Origin: Streptococcus sp. zg-86
Lineage (GTDB): Bacteria > Bacillota > Bacilli > Lactobacillales > Streptococcaceae
Reading direction: 5' to 3'
Assembly: GCF_017639855.1 (NCBI RefSeq)
Contig: NZ_CP072115.1
Coordinates: 1,116,001-1,180,000 of the forward strand
Length of the DNA stretch: 64,000 bases
Part shown: positions 52,781-61,929 of the stretch, piece after piece
How the letters are laid out: every line of letters starts with the position of its first letter
Numbering within the stretch: the first letter of the stretch is position 1
Notes under the pieces: generated by a model
Seen by the model: only the letters and a program-made list of their open reading frames with translations
What the model was told of the DNA's origin: nothing
The model's database searches: none
Made by a program: the position numbers and the translations under genes

Positions 52781-52805
52781 TTATATATAAAATTTTTATA
52801 TATAA
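52781..52805 (+). promoter_or_regulatory. PadR operator (perfect palindrome)
   Basis: Half-site TTATATATAAAA (52781-52792), one central T, then its exact reverse complement. It overlaps the expected transcription start. A second, imperfect AT palindrome lies just upstream of the -35 at 52727-52747. Both fit autorepression by the PadR dimer. Confidence 0.75.
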
Positions 52806-52818
52806 GAGAGGTGAACGT

Positions 52819-53136
52819 ATGTACTATCCTGTTTCCTCTGTCTTGATTGAATTTCTGATTCTATCGATTGTCGAAAAACATGACTCCTACGGATATGAAA
52901 TCAGTCAGACCATTAAGATTGTAGCGGATATTAAGGAATCAACCTTATATCCCATTCTGAAAAAACTGGAAAAAGCAGCTTTTGTGACGACCTATTCTCA
53001 AGAATTTCAGGGGCGCAAGCGCAAATATTACAAAATTACCGACCAAGGTCGCAAGCAGATTACCTTTTTGCAAACCGAATGGACGGAATACAAGGACAAT
53101 ATAGACGGTATTATAGAAGGGAGCTTACGTAAATGA
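52819..53136 (+). CDS. PadR-family transcriptional regulator
   Basis: 105-aa winged-helix repressor. Pattern LIEFLILSIVEKHDSYGYEISQTIK, then STLYPILKKLEKAAFVTTYSQE and GRKRKYYKIT is the PadR signature. GAGAGGTG ribosome site. It overlaps the next gene by 4 bp. Likely represses its own operon through the palindrome ahead of it. Confidence 0.94.
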   Translation: MYYPVSSVLIEFLILSIVEKHDSYGYEISQTIKIVADIKESTLYPILKKLEKAAFVTTYSQEFQGRKRKYYKITDQGRKQITFLQTEWTEYKDNIDGIIEGSLRK

Positions 53137-53717
53137 CACGCAACGACTATATCACTCAATTACAGAAATATCTTAAACGCTTGCCAGCAGAGGATTATCA
53201 AGATGCCATGGAACATTTTAATGAATACTTTGACGAAGCTGGATTAGAAAACGAGGCACAGGTCATTGCTGAGCTAGGTAGTCCTAAGCAGGCTGCACGC
53301 GAAATCCTTAACCAACTCTATGATAAAAAGACTGAGATGGGTACTGCTACGGCTAAAAATACCATTCTCATTGTAATACTCAGTATCCTAGCAGCTCCTT
53401 TAGCCTTTCCTTTAGCTCTGACCCTCTTGGCCTTATTTTTGACCGCTATTATCCTGGTTTTCAGTTTCTTGTTGGTCCTTGCTTCTATATGGATTAGTGC
53501 TATTGCTTTAGGCATCGGATTTATCTTTACAGCTTTTCAGGTTCTTTCAATCGCCTGGAGTAGCTCACTCCTCTTTATTGGACTTGGACTAGCCGCTATT
53601 ACTCTAGGGCTTCTTGGTACACAGATGACAATTATTCTTGGAAAAAAGACTGTCCTTGCTCTTATTCACTTGATGCAAGAAAAAGTTATTAGGAGAAACC
53701 GCTATGAAATCATTTAA
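53133..53717 (+). CDS. DUF1700 (HAAS) membrane protein
   Basis: 194-aa protein. The N-terminal HAAS signalling domain (residues ~1-65: YLKRLPAEDYQDAMEHFNEYFDEAG) is followed by four hydrophobic helices (~75-180). Found with PadR and DUF4097 genes in Firmicutes envelope-stress modules. Overlaps padR and the DUF4097 gene. Confidence 0.9.
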   Translation: MTRNDYITQLQKYLKRLPAEDYQDAMEHFNEYFDEAGLENEAQVIAELGSPKQAAREILNQLYDKKTEMGTATAKNTILIVILSILAAPLAFPLALTLLALFLTAIILVFSFLLVLASIWISAIALGIGFIFTAFQVLSIAWSSSLLFIGLGLAAITLGLLGTQMTIILGKKTVLALIHLMQEKVIRRNRYEII

Positions 53718-54567
53718 CCGTTTTACCAAAACCTGTCTAACTCTTCTCTTTGTCGGACTCAGCCTTGCAGGTGCTGGCTTTCTACTAGGCGGTTGGAAGA
53801 ATCTGAAACAAGAAGTCGCTCTCAATCGAAAGTTAGAAACCATTGACTTTGACAAGGTAGAGTCGCTTGATATTCAAACGAGTATCATTATCGCTCCGTC
53901 AAAAGATAAGCAGTTTCATCTGAGTTACTATCACTACCTGAAAGATCAGTTTCCGCCTGTAAACTACCGATTAAAAGATAAACAACTGACAATCAACGAT
54001 AATCAGCCGAACTCGTTCATCAATACGGACGGTCTACTTGATATCGTTCTACATCTTAGTCAGCAAAATTGGGTTGAAGAACGCATCCCTCGCCTTGAAG
54101 TGCCTAAGGGAACAAGCCTAAAAGAGCTGAAAGGTCTTGTTGATATAGGAGATATTGCTCTTAAAAACATTACCATTGATACTGCCGAACTAACTGTCAA
54201 TGTTGGCCCTGTCAAACTAAGTAACGTCAACATCGGTACACTCCATTTAGATGTCGATGCAGGAGAAATTCAACTGGCAGATGTCAGTCTAGCTCCCCCA
54301 ATTGTCAAAGAAGGCTCTAGCCTGTTGAACAAAAGCTCGATTAGCTTAAATACCGGAGATATTACCGCAACTAACCTCAGCCTAACTGGACAAAATAGCA
54401 TCTTTACAGACATCGGCAACATTGACCTGCAACTCAATCCTAAAACAGCTGTCAACATTGAAGCAAACACAGACCTCGGTAGCGTATCCAATCACTTCCA
54501 AAACCAACCCAACTCCCAGAATCGCCTCATTCTTGAGACAGATACAGGAGATATTCGGGTGAAGTAG
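53704..54567 (+). CDS. DUF4097 family beta-strand repeat protein
   Basis: 287-aa protein with an N-terminal membrane anchor (~10-30: TLLFVGLSLAGAGFLLGGW) and an outer beta-helix-like region of repeated short strands (KLSNVNIGTLHLDVDAGEIQLADVS, NTGDITATNLSLTG). The LiaG-like architecture suggests an extracytoplasmic sensor or scaffold. RBS TTAGGAG; third gene of the padR operon. Confidence 0.88.
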   Translation: MKSFNRFTKTCLTLLFVGLSLAGAGFLLGGWKNLKQEVALNRKLETIDFDKVESLDIQTSIIIAPSKDKQFHLSYYHYLKDQFPPVNYRLKDKQLTINDNQPNSFINTDGLLDIVLHLSQQNWVEERIPRLEVPKGTSLKELKGLVDIGDIALKNITIDTAELTVNVGPVKLSNVNIGTLHLDVDAGEIQLADVSLAPPIVKEGSSLLNKSSISLNTGDITATNLSLTGQNSIFTDIGNIDLQLNPKTAVNIEANTDLGSVSNHFQNQPNSQNRLILETDTGDIRVK

Positions 54568-54582
54568 GCAAGACTATCATTC

Positions 54583-54602
54583 AAAAGAGCTAGCTCTTTT
54601 TC
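54583..54602 (+). terminator. Terminator of the padR operon
   Basis: AAAAGAG (54583-54589) / CTCTTTT (54594-54600) with a 4-nt loop and T-run. Confidence 0.75.
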
Positions 54603-54660
54603 CTTCCCTTGAAAATTCCTGCTCATTCTGCTACAATGAAGCAAGTAGAAAGGATGGACT

Positions 54661-55857
54661 ATGCAGCAACAAGTACAGAATTTAAAACTGGCAGAACGTG
54701 GGGCCATTGTCTCTATCACCGCCTATGTCCTCCTATCTGGGGCAAAATTAGCAGCTGGCTCTCTCTTTCACTCGGACGCCCTCACGGCGGATGCCTTTAA
54801 CAATATTTCCGATATTATCGGCAATATCGCTGTTCTAGTTGGGCTTAAAATGGCGCAGAAACCTGCAGACACAGATCATAAATTCGGCCATTGGAAAATG
54901 GAAGATTTGGCCAGTCTGATGACCTCTTTCATCATGTTTGTCGTTGGATTTCAGGTTCTGCATAGTACCCTTCAAAAACTGATTAATAAAGAAGTGGCTG
55001 AAATTGATATCATGGCAGCTATCATTGGAGTTGTATCTGCTATCGTTATGCTCGCTGTCTATCTTTACAATAAAAATTTAGCAAAAAGAGTTCGTTCCAA
55101 GGCTCTTGAAGCTACTGCTAAGGACAACTTATCTGATGCGCTGACGTCTATCGGGACATCGATTGCTGTTGTAGCAGCCGCCTTTCAATTTCCAATTGTC
55201 GATAAACTTGCAGCCATTATCATTACGTTTTTCATTTTAAAAACAGCCTATAGTATTTTCATGGAGAGTTTCTTTACTTTGTCAGACGGTTTTGATGAGG
55301 AGTTGCTTAACAAGTACGAAACAGATATTCTCAAACTCCCCAAGATTAGTGCCGTCAAATCCCAACGGGGTCGGACATACGGTGCCAACATCTATCTGGA
55401 TGTTGTTTTAGAAATGAATCCTGACCTGTCTGTCTATGAAAGCCATGAAGTAACGGAGAAGGTAGAACAGCTCCTAATTTTAAAACACGGTGTCTTTGAT
55501 GTGGATATCCATGTAGAGCCGTCTGAAATTCCTCACGATGAAATGTATGAGCATGTCTTTGATAAACTCTATCGCTTCGAATCCGAAATCCAGGCCCATG
55601 AAAAAGGCTATGAACAGCTGATTGAGGATACGTATCTCCTGATTGATGAACAAGGTCAATACCTCAATAAGGACCAAATGCTTCAAACACACCACGTTCA
55701 ATCTACCTATCTGACCAATTTCCAAATGGTTTCAGTCAGCCAAAAATCAAAGCTAGTAACATTTGAAATCGGAAATAAAGTCCATACTTCTCTCTGGCGG
55801 CGCCATGAAGTCTGGCAAGTCGTCTTTCACCAAATAACAGAAAAAAAGCTGAACTAG
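54661..55857 (+). CDS. Cation diffusion facilitator family metal exporter
   Basis: 398-aa CDF transporter. Six membrane helices in residues ~15-215 with the metal-site motifs HSDALTADAFNNISDI (helix II) and TAKDNLSDALTS (helix V), then an extended cytosolic domain. The DAFNN/DNLSD pattern with an Asn-Asp/Asp set resembles Mn2+ exporters (MntE) more than zinc ones; inference. AAAGGA precedes the ATG. C-terminus is ~100 aa longer than the basic CDF form. Confidence 0.9.
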   Translation: MQQQVQNLKLAERGAIVSITAYVLLSGAKLAAGSLFHSDALTADAFNNISDIIGNIAVLVGLKMAQKPADTDHKFGHWKMEDLASLMTSFIMFVVGFQVLHSTLQKLINKEVAEIDIMAAIIGVVSAIVMLAVYLYNKNLAKRVRSKALEATAKDNLSDALTSIGTSIAVVAAAFQFPIVDKLAAIIITFFILKTAYSIFMESFFTLSDGFDEELLNKYETDILKLPKISAVKSQRGRTYGANIYLDVVLEMNPDLSVYESHEVTEKVEQLLILKHGVFDVDIHVEPSEIPHDEMYEHVFDKLYRFESEIQAHEKGYEQLIEDTYLLIDEQGQYLNKDQMLQTHHVQSTYLTNFQMVSVSQKSKLVTFEIGNKVHTSLWRRHEVWQVVFHQITEKKLN

Positions 55858-55884
55858 TGTCACACCTAGTATCAGCTTTTTCTA
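55843..55884. terminator. Terminator after CDF gene
   Basis: AAAAAGCTGA (55843-55852) / TCAGCTTTTT (55872-55881) with an inner ACTAG/CTAGT stem. The stem includes the CDF stop codon; near-symmetric, so it also serves the opposing small gene. Confidence 0.85.
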
Positions 55885-55896
55885 TCTCATCAGTTA

Positions 55897-56079
55897 TTAT
55901 TTCCAAATAACCTGTATCAAGGTCACAATCGCATATAGTAAAGAAATACTAAAGACAAAAAAGGCAAGGAAAACCAGTTTCCGAGGTCTCGTCTTTCTCA
56001 ACTGGTAAATTCGGTAAAGAATCCAGCATAGGGCAAAAATTCTGACAAAGATCAAAAAATGAAACAATTCCGCAGACAT
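55897..56079 (-). CDS. Small hypothetical membrane protein
   Basis: 60-aa predicted membrane protein with two hydrophobic helices (~6-22 and ~35-57) split by a basic loop (RKTRPRKL). ATG at 56079 lies downstream of GGAAGGAG; a TTG two codons earlier is too near that site. A -10 TATAGT is ~30 bp upstream. No homologue recognised. Confidence 0.7.
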   Translation of the reverse strand: MSAELFHFLIFVRIFALCWILYRIYQLRKTRPRKLVFLAFFVFSISLLYAIVTLIQVIWK

Positions 56080-56127
56080 GGCCAACCACTCCTTCCTCTC
56101 ACCATTACTATACCATTTTTTATAATG

Positions 56128-56158
56128 AAAAGCTAGAAGATCCTAGACCTTCTAGTTT
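56128..56158 (-). terminator. Terminator of the mtl operon
   Basis: CTAGAAG (56133-56139) / CTTCTAG (56149-56155) hairpin just after mtlD, with a short T-rich run on the minus strand. Confidence 0.65.
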
Positions 56159-56166
56159 GGTTTCTG

Positions 56167-57312
56167 CTACTTTCCTTCTACTGCTGCAACGATTTCCGCA
56201 ACAAGGGCTTGATCCGTCACACCTGTGACTTTTTCAACGACACCTGCAAGTGACTCCTTAGCAAGCAAGTCCTGTAATTCAAGGGATTGGGCATCTGTTT
56301 GATCCTTGTATTCAAAAATATAGCGAACGGTTTGAAGTAGGGCATCATAAGACAAGCCACGCTCGCGCAATTCACGGATTGGGCGGATGAAGCGCTCATC
56401 ATAACCTAATTTGCGAATCGGTGTACGAGCTACACGCGCTACATCATCAATAATAAACGGATTTTCAAACCGGCTGATAATAATCTTGTGATAGTCTTTT
56501 AGTGTTGATTCTTCAAAGCCCCACTTGGCAACGAGGAGGCTGCGTATTTCTGCTAAGACAGCTTCAACTTTTTCTTTAACAGTTGGATTTTGCAGAGCTT
56601 CCAAAATGGTTTGTGCACCGAAATGTGCTCCAGTATAAGCTGAAGTAGCATGTCCTGAGTTAACAGAGAACAATTTCCGCTCAATAAATGGCTCAAGATT
56701 TGCTTCATAGTGAACCTTGTCCAGTTTTAAGTCAGGATTTTTCATGGCATGGGTTTCTACAACCCACTCGTTGAAAGGCTCTACTACTACAAAAAGAGGA
56801 TCTTCATGACTTTGAGCTGGGACAATACGGTCTACCGCAGCATTCGGGAATCCGATATGCTCTTCTGCAAAGGCTAAACCTGATTCGGACAAGTGTTTCT
56901 TGACTTCTTCATAGAGGAAACTTGATCCACCAATCATGTTTTCGCAAGCTAGGACATCGAGAGGTTGCGTATTTCCTGCGTTCTTACGTGCTTCAATTCC
57001 TTGTGCTACCAAGCCAGCAATAAATGGAAGGATATTGGGACCAATCGCTGTAGTCACTAAATCTGCTTCTGCAATAGCTGCTACTACTTCCTCAGGGTGA
57101 GTAGCGTTGTTTATTCCACGTACGCTTGAGACAGCAATATGGCGTTGCCCTTCTTCTGCAATCTCAATTTCATAGCTACCACGTTCATTTAACGCATCAA
57201 TAATTCGTTCATTGACGTCGACAAAGGCTATTTCAAAGCCATTTTCAAAGAGAATTTCCCCAATAAAGCCACGACCAATATTTCCCGCACCAAAATGTAC
57301 TGCTTTTTCCAT
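56167..57312 (-). CDS. mtlD: Mannitol-1-phosphate 5-dehydrogenase
   Basis: 381-aa NAD-dependent enzyme converting mannitol-1-phosphate to fructose-6-phosphate. N-terminal GAGNIGRGFIGE nucleotide-binding motif and the polyol-dehydrogenase motif KLFSVNSGHA with the catalytic Lys. Last gene of the operon, 15 bp after mtlF. Confidence 0.97.
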   Translation of the reverse strand: MEKAVHFGAGNIGRGFIGEILFENGFEIAFVDVNERIIDALNERGSYEIEIAEEGQRHIAVSSVRGINNATHPEEVVAAIAEADLVTTAIGPNILPFIAGLVAQGIEARKNAGNTQPLDVLACENMIGGSSFLYEEVKKHLSESGLAFAEEHIGFPNAAVDRIVPAQSHEDPLFVVVEPFNEWVVETHAMKNPDLKLDKVHYEANLEPFIERKLFSVNSGHATSAYTGAHFGAQTILEALQNPTVKEKVEAVLAEIRSLLVAKWGFEESTLKDYHKIIISRFENPFIIDDVARVARTPIRKLGYDERFIRPIRELRERGLSYDALLQTVRYIFEYKDQTDAQSLELQDLLAKESLAGVVEKVTGVTDQALVAEIVAAVEGK

Positions 57313-57327
57313 GTCTTTCCTTCTTTC

Positions 57328-57765
57328 TTATCCAACACTATTTAGCAAGGCAACAACTTCTTCTTTAGACTGGGCATCTGCTAATTTGACCACATTATCT
57401 ACATCTGCACAGAAGATAGAGATTTTTTGAATAATTTCCAAATGCTCATCACCTAAACCTGCAATTCCAAAGAGAACCGTTGCAATCTTCGGATCTGCTT
57501 CTGTCCCAAAATTCACACCAGCAGGTACTTGGACAATTGTAATGCCTGATGAATGAACTTCTTTTTTAGCTGCATCTGTTCCGTGTGGAATAGCAATAAA
57601 ATTGCCCATATAAACGGATAATTCTTCATTGCGCTCAATCATTGCCTCGATATAGGCTTCATTGACATGACCTGCATCAGCTAACTTTTGGCCACAAAAG
57701 CGAATCGCTTCTTCTTTGGTTGCAAAGGTTTGGTTTAATTGAATCAATTCTTGTTGAAGTTCCAT
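57328..57765 (-). CDS. mtlF: PTS mannitol-specific EIIA component
   Basis: 145-aa EIIA(Mtl). Phospho-histidine in FIAIPHGTD. ATG at 57765 with GGGAGA 7 nt upstream was chosen over an earlier start inside mtlR's end. It passes phosphate from HPr to the EIIB domain of MtlA. Confidence 0.95.
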   Translation of the reverse strand: MELQQELIQLNQTFATKEEAIRFCGQKLADAGHVNEAYIEAMIERNEELSVYMGNFIAIPHGTDAAKKEVHSSGITIVQVPAGVNFGTEADPKIATVLFGIAGLGDEHLEIIQKISIFCADVDNVVKLADAQSKEEVVALLNSVG

Positions 57766-57766
57766 A

Positions 57767-59719
57767 TTAATTCTCCCATTGTTTGATTTTTTCATTAAAG
57801 ATAGAATTCAGGAGTTGATAGATGATTTCCTGATTTCCGGTACGATAAATTTCGGTATAAAGGTTATTTTCGATAATAGACTGGCTGATAGCGGTCATCA
57901 GCTCTCGCATTTCTTCTTGCTCGCCGAGCTTGGTCAACATCACTAAAATCCGTTGAACCTGTTCTGGTTGATTGTTCATAGATAGAGCGGTTACTGGCTG
58001 AGCCAGGCTTACAATTTGAAACTGGCTGTGAGTTACTTGACTAGACTGGGTATGAATTAAGGCCAGATTAGTATTTGGAATCGCCAGAGGACTCATCTCA
58101 AAGCGAGAAATGAGCTTTCTAGCCAAATAATCTGTATCATTGACAGAAGAAAGTTTGGCAACAATCTGGCCTACAGTTTCCTCAAAGTTTCCATGATTGT
58201 CTAGCTCATCAAGGGCAAACTGTTGGAGCAAGTAACTACTTGCCTGTAAATAGGCCTGCAAGTCATACTGTTTACTCATCACAATTTCTTCTCTGGCCAG
58301 TACCGTACGATTTTCTTGAATGGTTTGTAGTGTTTCCTGTAATTCCAAAATTTCCTTGGTATTTGGAAAGGTTGAAATCACATCTAGTTCCAGATAAGGA
58401 ATCGGCTTGGTAGCAAGGCAATAATCATATTGCTCTAAATTCAGTTGCGGTAGATTAGTCGTACTCTGCACATCCATCCACCCAACAAAAGGTGCAACAC
58501 TTTTTATTTTAGAAACAAGAACACTGGTTGTTAGAGGTCGCTCATCGGTCAGCAAGAGCATCCGAATTGGATAAATATCTGGACTTCTACGCAAACTAGA
58601 AGCAAAATGAAGTGTCACCAGTTCATATTCATATTCATTTTGCAGATAGCTTGGAAAAATATCCTGCATGACCAAACTAACCACACTGTGCAAGAAAGGA
58701 TTTTTCTGGGTTGCAAGATAGGCGACATTGGTCGTGGATCGATCTGGAAAAAGAATAGGTACAGCTAAGCTCAAGCGAATGTGGTGAAAAAGCAAAGGAA
58801 AAAGCACCTTATCTTTGACAAACTCTATCTTGGTAAAGCGCGACACACTATCTACCAGTTGAGAAATGCTGTAATAGAAACCACTATCAAAGCTCTCGCT
58901 GAACAAGGGTACTTCTTGGCGCTTGATAATCACCTCATCCAAAATCGCCGCAAAATAGATGATTTCCTGAATACTATAAAAATATTTGGTTGCCTTGGCT
59001 AAATCTGTAAAGACTTTCTGGGCAAAATCCAATGCTACCTTAGACACATTAAGTTGCTGAGGCAAGGCTTCTTGGTTATCTGCTAATGCTAGCAAAATCA
59101 TGAGAAATTCCTTGAGCTTTGGATCCAAATCCCCGAGTAATGCTTGGTGACGTTCAAAGACCTGTCGCGTTTTCCCTACTGTCACCGCTTCTAAAACAGG
59201 AAAATCCGGATACGAATCTGCCCAAAAATCCTGTACAGAAATGGCATTTGCCAGTAAAATAGCTAAAAATCGGCGTTTGTGACTGCTAGCCCCTTCGACT
59301 CTATAGCCACGTTGTCGGCTTAATTGCAAGTCAAAAACAGCAAGACGACGTTCGATTTCCGCAATATCTTGGATGACCGTCACATTTGACACCAAAAATT
59401 GATTCTGAAATTGCTCATTGGTCACAACCTCCTGACTAGTCAATAATTGATAGGCTATTAGAATCAAGCGCTGACTAGGAGAATAGGCTGGAGCTGCTTG
59501 ATATTCCGTCAAGGCAGAAAGATTGCCAGATAGATAGTATTTCTTCCCGTCCTTAATCAATTGAATCTCTTCCCGCACCAAACTCTCTGTCAAGTCTGAT
59601 AGGGTTCGGTAAACCGTTCGTGAGGAAACTTGCAAAATATCTGCCATTTCCTTTAAGGAAAGCTTCCCTACCTGGAGGAAAGCTTTCATCAGTTGTTCTT
59701 CTCGTTTCGTTAGTAACAT
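57767..59719 (-). CDS. mtlR: Mannitol operon activator MtlR
   Basis: 650-aa PRD regulator. N-terminal HTH (LSLKEMADILQVSSRTVYRTL, ~16-36), second HTH, PRD regions (~185-400), EIIB(Gat)-like (~405-500) and EIIA(Mtl)-like (~510-650) domains. ATG at 59719 has no ribosome site and follows TATAAT by six bases: a leaderless second promoter inside the operon, independent of the mtlA promoter. Confidence 0.93.
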   Translation of the reverse strand: MLLTKREEQLMKAFLQVGKLSLKEMADILQVSSRTVYRTLSDLTESLVREEIQLIKDGKKYYLSGNLSALTEYQAAPAYSPSQRLILIAYQLLTSQEVVTNEQFQNQFLVSNVTVIQDIAEIERRLAVFDLQLSRQRGYRVEGASSHKRRFLAILLANAISVQDFWADSYPDFPVLEAVTVGKTRQVFERHQALLGDLDPKLKEFLMILLALADNQEALPQQLNVSKVALDFAQKVFTDLAKATKYFYSIQEIIYFAAILDEVIIKRQEVPLFSESFDSGFYYSISQLVDSVSRFTKIEFVKDKVLFPLLFHHIRLSLAVPILFPDRSTTNVAYLATQKNPFLHSVVSLVMQDIFPSYLQNEYEYELVTLHFASSLRRSPDIYPIRMLLLTDERPLTTSVLVSKIKSVAPFVGWMDVQSTTNLPQLNLEQYDYCLATKPIPYLELDVISTFPNTKEILELQETLQTIQENRTVLAREEIVMSKQYDLQAYLQASSYLLQQFALDELDNHGNFEETVGQIVAKLSSVNDTDYLARKLISRFEMSPLAIPNTNLALIHTQSSQVTHSQFQIVSLAQPVTALSMNNQPEQVQRILVMLTKLGEQEEMRELMTAISQSIIENNLYTEIYRTGNQEIIYQLLNSIFNEKIKQWEN

Positions 59720-59725
59720 ACTTTC

Positions 59726-59754
59726 ATTATACTACAGTTGACTCGAATTGTCTG
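59726..59754 (-). promoter_or_regulatory. mtlR promoter (leaderless)
   Basis: Minus strand -35 CAGACA, 17-nt spacer, -10 TATAAT (59726-59731), exactly six bases before the ATG. Confidence 0.65.
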
Positions 59755-59770
59755 TTTGTGTGATAACAGC

Positions 59771-61534
59771 TTATTTTTGTAAACGTGCTGCCAATTGATT
59801 GTATTCTGGCGTAGTAACCAAGCTATCCACTACCAATAAACGTGCATGTGGTGCTCGTTCTGCTACCTTTGCTTGTTCAGTAGGTGTCGTAATCACCAAG
59901 CTCTTGGTAGTCGAATAGCTTGACAAAGCTTCATATGATAGACTTACCACCGGAATACTAATTCCCTTGTTTTTGAAGACTGCACTCAAAGTTGCTTGAC
60001 CCATTGTTGCCGAACCTTGGGCTTGCCCATAAGCAAAGATGACTTCCTCTACATCTGTTACATCTTGAGCCTTATCTGCTACTTTCGTTTCTACTTGCTT
60101 TGCTGCAGTCGCATCTGTTTGATTGGTCAATTGAGCAATAATCTCGTCGTATTTTGATGAGGTAAGGAAATTATCAACCGCTACGTGAATCGCACGTGGT
60201 GTACGTTGAGCTGCACGATCTGCCAATTCTTCTTGTGTAATAATCAGCGTATGATCTGTATCTTGTAGATTAGAAATCGCCTTATTGGTAACAGGAATAG
60301 TCAAACCAGCTTTTTTCACCTTATCACGGAGTAACGAAGCACCCATTGCTGAACTTCCCATTCCGGCATCACAAGCAAAGATGATTTGGTGTACGTTATC
60401 TGTTGTAATAGCTGTTGAAACCGGAGTTTGGACTTGACCTTTTGCTACAGCTTTTGCAGCTTTTGTTGCAGCTTGCGCTGATTCTAGCGAATCACCTTCT
60501 GACTTGTCTGCTTTCAAGATGATAGAGGCTACTAGGAAGGATGCTAGAGCTCCTGCAAAGACACCGCCCCAAACAGCCAAGAGGTTTGCAAAGTAATTTC
60601 CTTCTTTTGGTACAAGACCAGTGATAGCAATAATTGAACCTGGTGAAGATGCACCAACAAGACCTGCATTCAACAATTGGAAGGTAAATGTACCAGACAC
60701 CCCACCAGCAATCGCTGCAAGGAAGAGAGCTGGTTTCATCATCACGTATGGGAAGTAGATTTCATGGATCCCCCCAACAAAGTGAATCAACATTGCTCCC
60801 CATGAAGACGATTTAGCAGATCCTTTGCCAAAGAAAGCATAGGCCAGCAAGATACCCAAACCAGGACCAGGGTTTGCTTCCAAGAGGAAGAGAACTGATT
60901 TTCCAACTTTCAATACTTGCTCTGTTCCAAGCGGTGTAAAGATACCATGGTTAAGCGCATTGTTTAAGAACAAAACTTTAGCAGGCTCGATAATGATATT
61001 CGCTAATGGTAAGAGTTTCATATCAACAATCGTCTGAACTCCATCTCCAATAGCTGTCGTCATACTTGCTACAAAAGGACCAACTACCTTAAAGCTGATT
61101 AACATCAGAGCAAATCCGATTAGACCTGCTGAGAAGTTGTTGACCAACATCTCAAATCCAGGACGAATTTTTTCTTGAAAGGCTTGGTCAAACTTCTTAA
61201 TCACCCAAGCTCCAAATGGACCAACCAGCATCGCACCGATAAACATTGGTACTTCTGAACCGGCAATGACCCCCATGGTCAAAATGGAACCGACCACACC
61301 ACCACGTTGACCGTAAACATTGTAACCACCTGTGTAACCAATCAAGAGCGGCAACAAATATTTAATCATCGGACCAACGATCGTTGCAAAAGTTTCATTT
61401 GGCAACCAACCTGTCTCGATAAAAAGAGATGTCAAGACACCCCATGCAATAAATGCCCCGATATTTGGCATAACCATATTTGATAAAGTCGTTCCTAATT
61501 TTTGGATCCGAACTTTTAATGAAGAATTTTCCAT
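59771..61534 (-). CDS. mtlA: PTS mannitol-specific EIICB component with degenerate second EIIB
   Basis: 587-aa mannitol permease. EIIC (~1-345, about 6-8 helices) with GGxHEIYFPYVMM-type motif, a linker rich in Ala/Lys, an active EIIB with phospho-Cys388 in FACDAGMGSS, then a second EIIB-like domain (~495-587) in which the cysteine is Tyr502 (FAYGQAQGSATMG). EIIA is supplied by mtlF. ATG at 61534 with AGGAGG. The second domain cannot accept phosphate on Cys and may be structural or regulatory. Confidence 0.93.
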   Translation of the reverse strand: MENSSLKVRIQKLGTTLSNMVMPNIGAFIAWGVLTSLFIETGWLPNETFATIVGPMIKYLLPLLIGYTGGYNVYGQRGGVVGSILTMGVIAGSEVPMFIGAMLVGPFGAWVIKKFDQAFQEKIRPGFEMLVNNFSAGLIGFALMLISFKVVGPFVASMTTAIGDGVQTIVDMKLLPLANIIIEPAKVLFLNNALNHGIFTPLGTEQVLKVGKSVLFLLEANPGPGLGILLAYAFFGKGSAKSSSWGAMLIHFVGGIHEIYFPYVMMKPALFLAAIAGGVSGTFTFQLLNAGLVGASSPGSIIAITGLVPKEGNYFANLLAVWGGVFAGALASFLVASIILKADKSEGDSLESAQAATKAAKAVAKGQVQTPVSTAITTDNVHQIIFACDAGMGSSAMGASLLRDKVKKAGLTIPVTNKAISNLQDTDHTLIITQEELADRAAQRTPRAIHVAVDNFLTSSKYDEIIAQLTNQTDATAAKQVETKVADKAQDVTDVEEVIFAYGQAQGSATMGQATLSAVFKNKGISIPVVSLSYEALSSYSTTKSLVITTPTEQAKVAERAPHARLLVVDSLVTTPEYNQLAARLQK

Positions 61535-61560
61535 AGTTTCCTCCTATTACTCTATAAAAA

Positions 61561-61850
61561 TCAAAATTAGCATTTATGACACGTTCTTAGGTAGTGCGGA
61601 TGCAAGCAACCTCCTCACTAGTTGAGGATTACTTCATAATCCTTATTTCCACCCTTCAACAGTCCTCCAGACTGTTGAAGCATTGCTCATTTTTGAGCCC
61701 AAGGTCTCAAAAATGCCGTGACTAGCAACAGCATAGCAGTTGCTAGTTTCCCACTACGGCGAAAGTATCACCTTTAGCTCGCTTCGTTCGCTACTTTTCA
61801 AAAATGAACTGAAAAGGGAGAATGCGAATGCTATTTTTGACGAGTAAAAA
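61561..61850 (-). repeat. Hairpin-rich repeat in the mtlA leader (R4)
   Basis: Three perfect hairpins: 61654-61680 (11-bp stem), 61688-61715 (10-bp stem) and 61722-61746 (8-bp stem), plus a CTCGCTTCGTTCGC-type short hairpin as in R2/R3. No ORF. Related to the 9.2-kb region (shared TATTTCCAnCC after a CTAGC hairpin). Confidence 0.65.
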
Positions 61851-61864
61851 TTTTTTCTGATTTT

Positions 61865-61870
61865 ATTATA
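61865..61870 (-). promoter_or_regulatory. -10 box of mtlA promoter
   Basis: TATAAT on the minus strand; -35 is poor (TTTTTT), typical of an activator-dependent promoter. The start would give a ~325-nt 5' leader before mtlA. Confidence 0.6.
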
Positions 61871-61900
61871 CACTCACCTCTGACAGAAAAAAACTCAAAT

Positions 61901-61923
61901 CTTGTCACAAAAATTTTGACAAG
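61901..61923 (-). promoter_or_regulatory. Putative MtlR operator
   Basis: CTTGTC (61901-61906) / GACAAG (61918-61923) inverted repeat with a CACAAAAATTTT core, just upstream of the mtlA -35. Matches the TTGNCA-type inverted repeats bound by MtlR in other Firmicutes. Confidence 0.65.
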
Positions 61924-61929
61924 GTAGGA

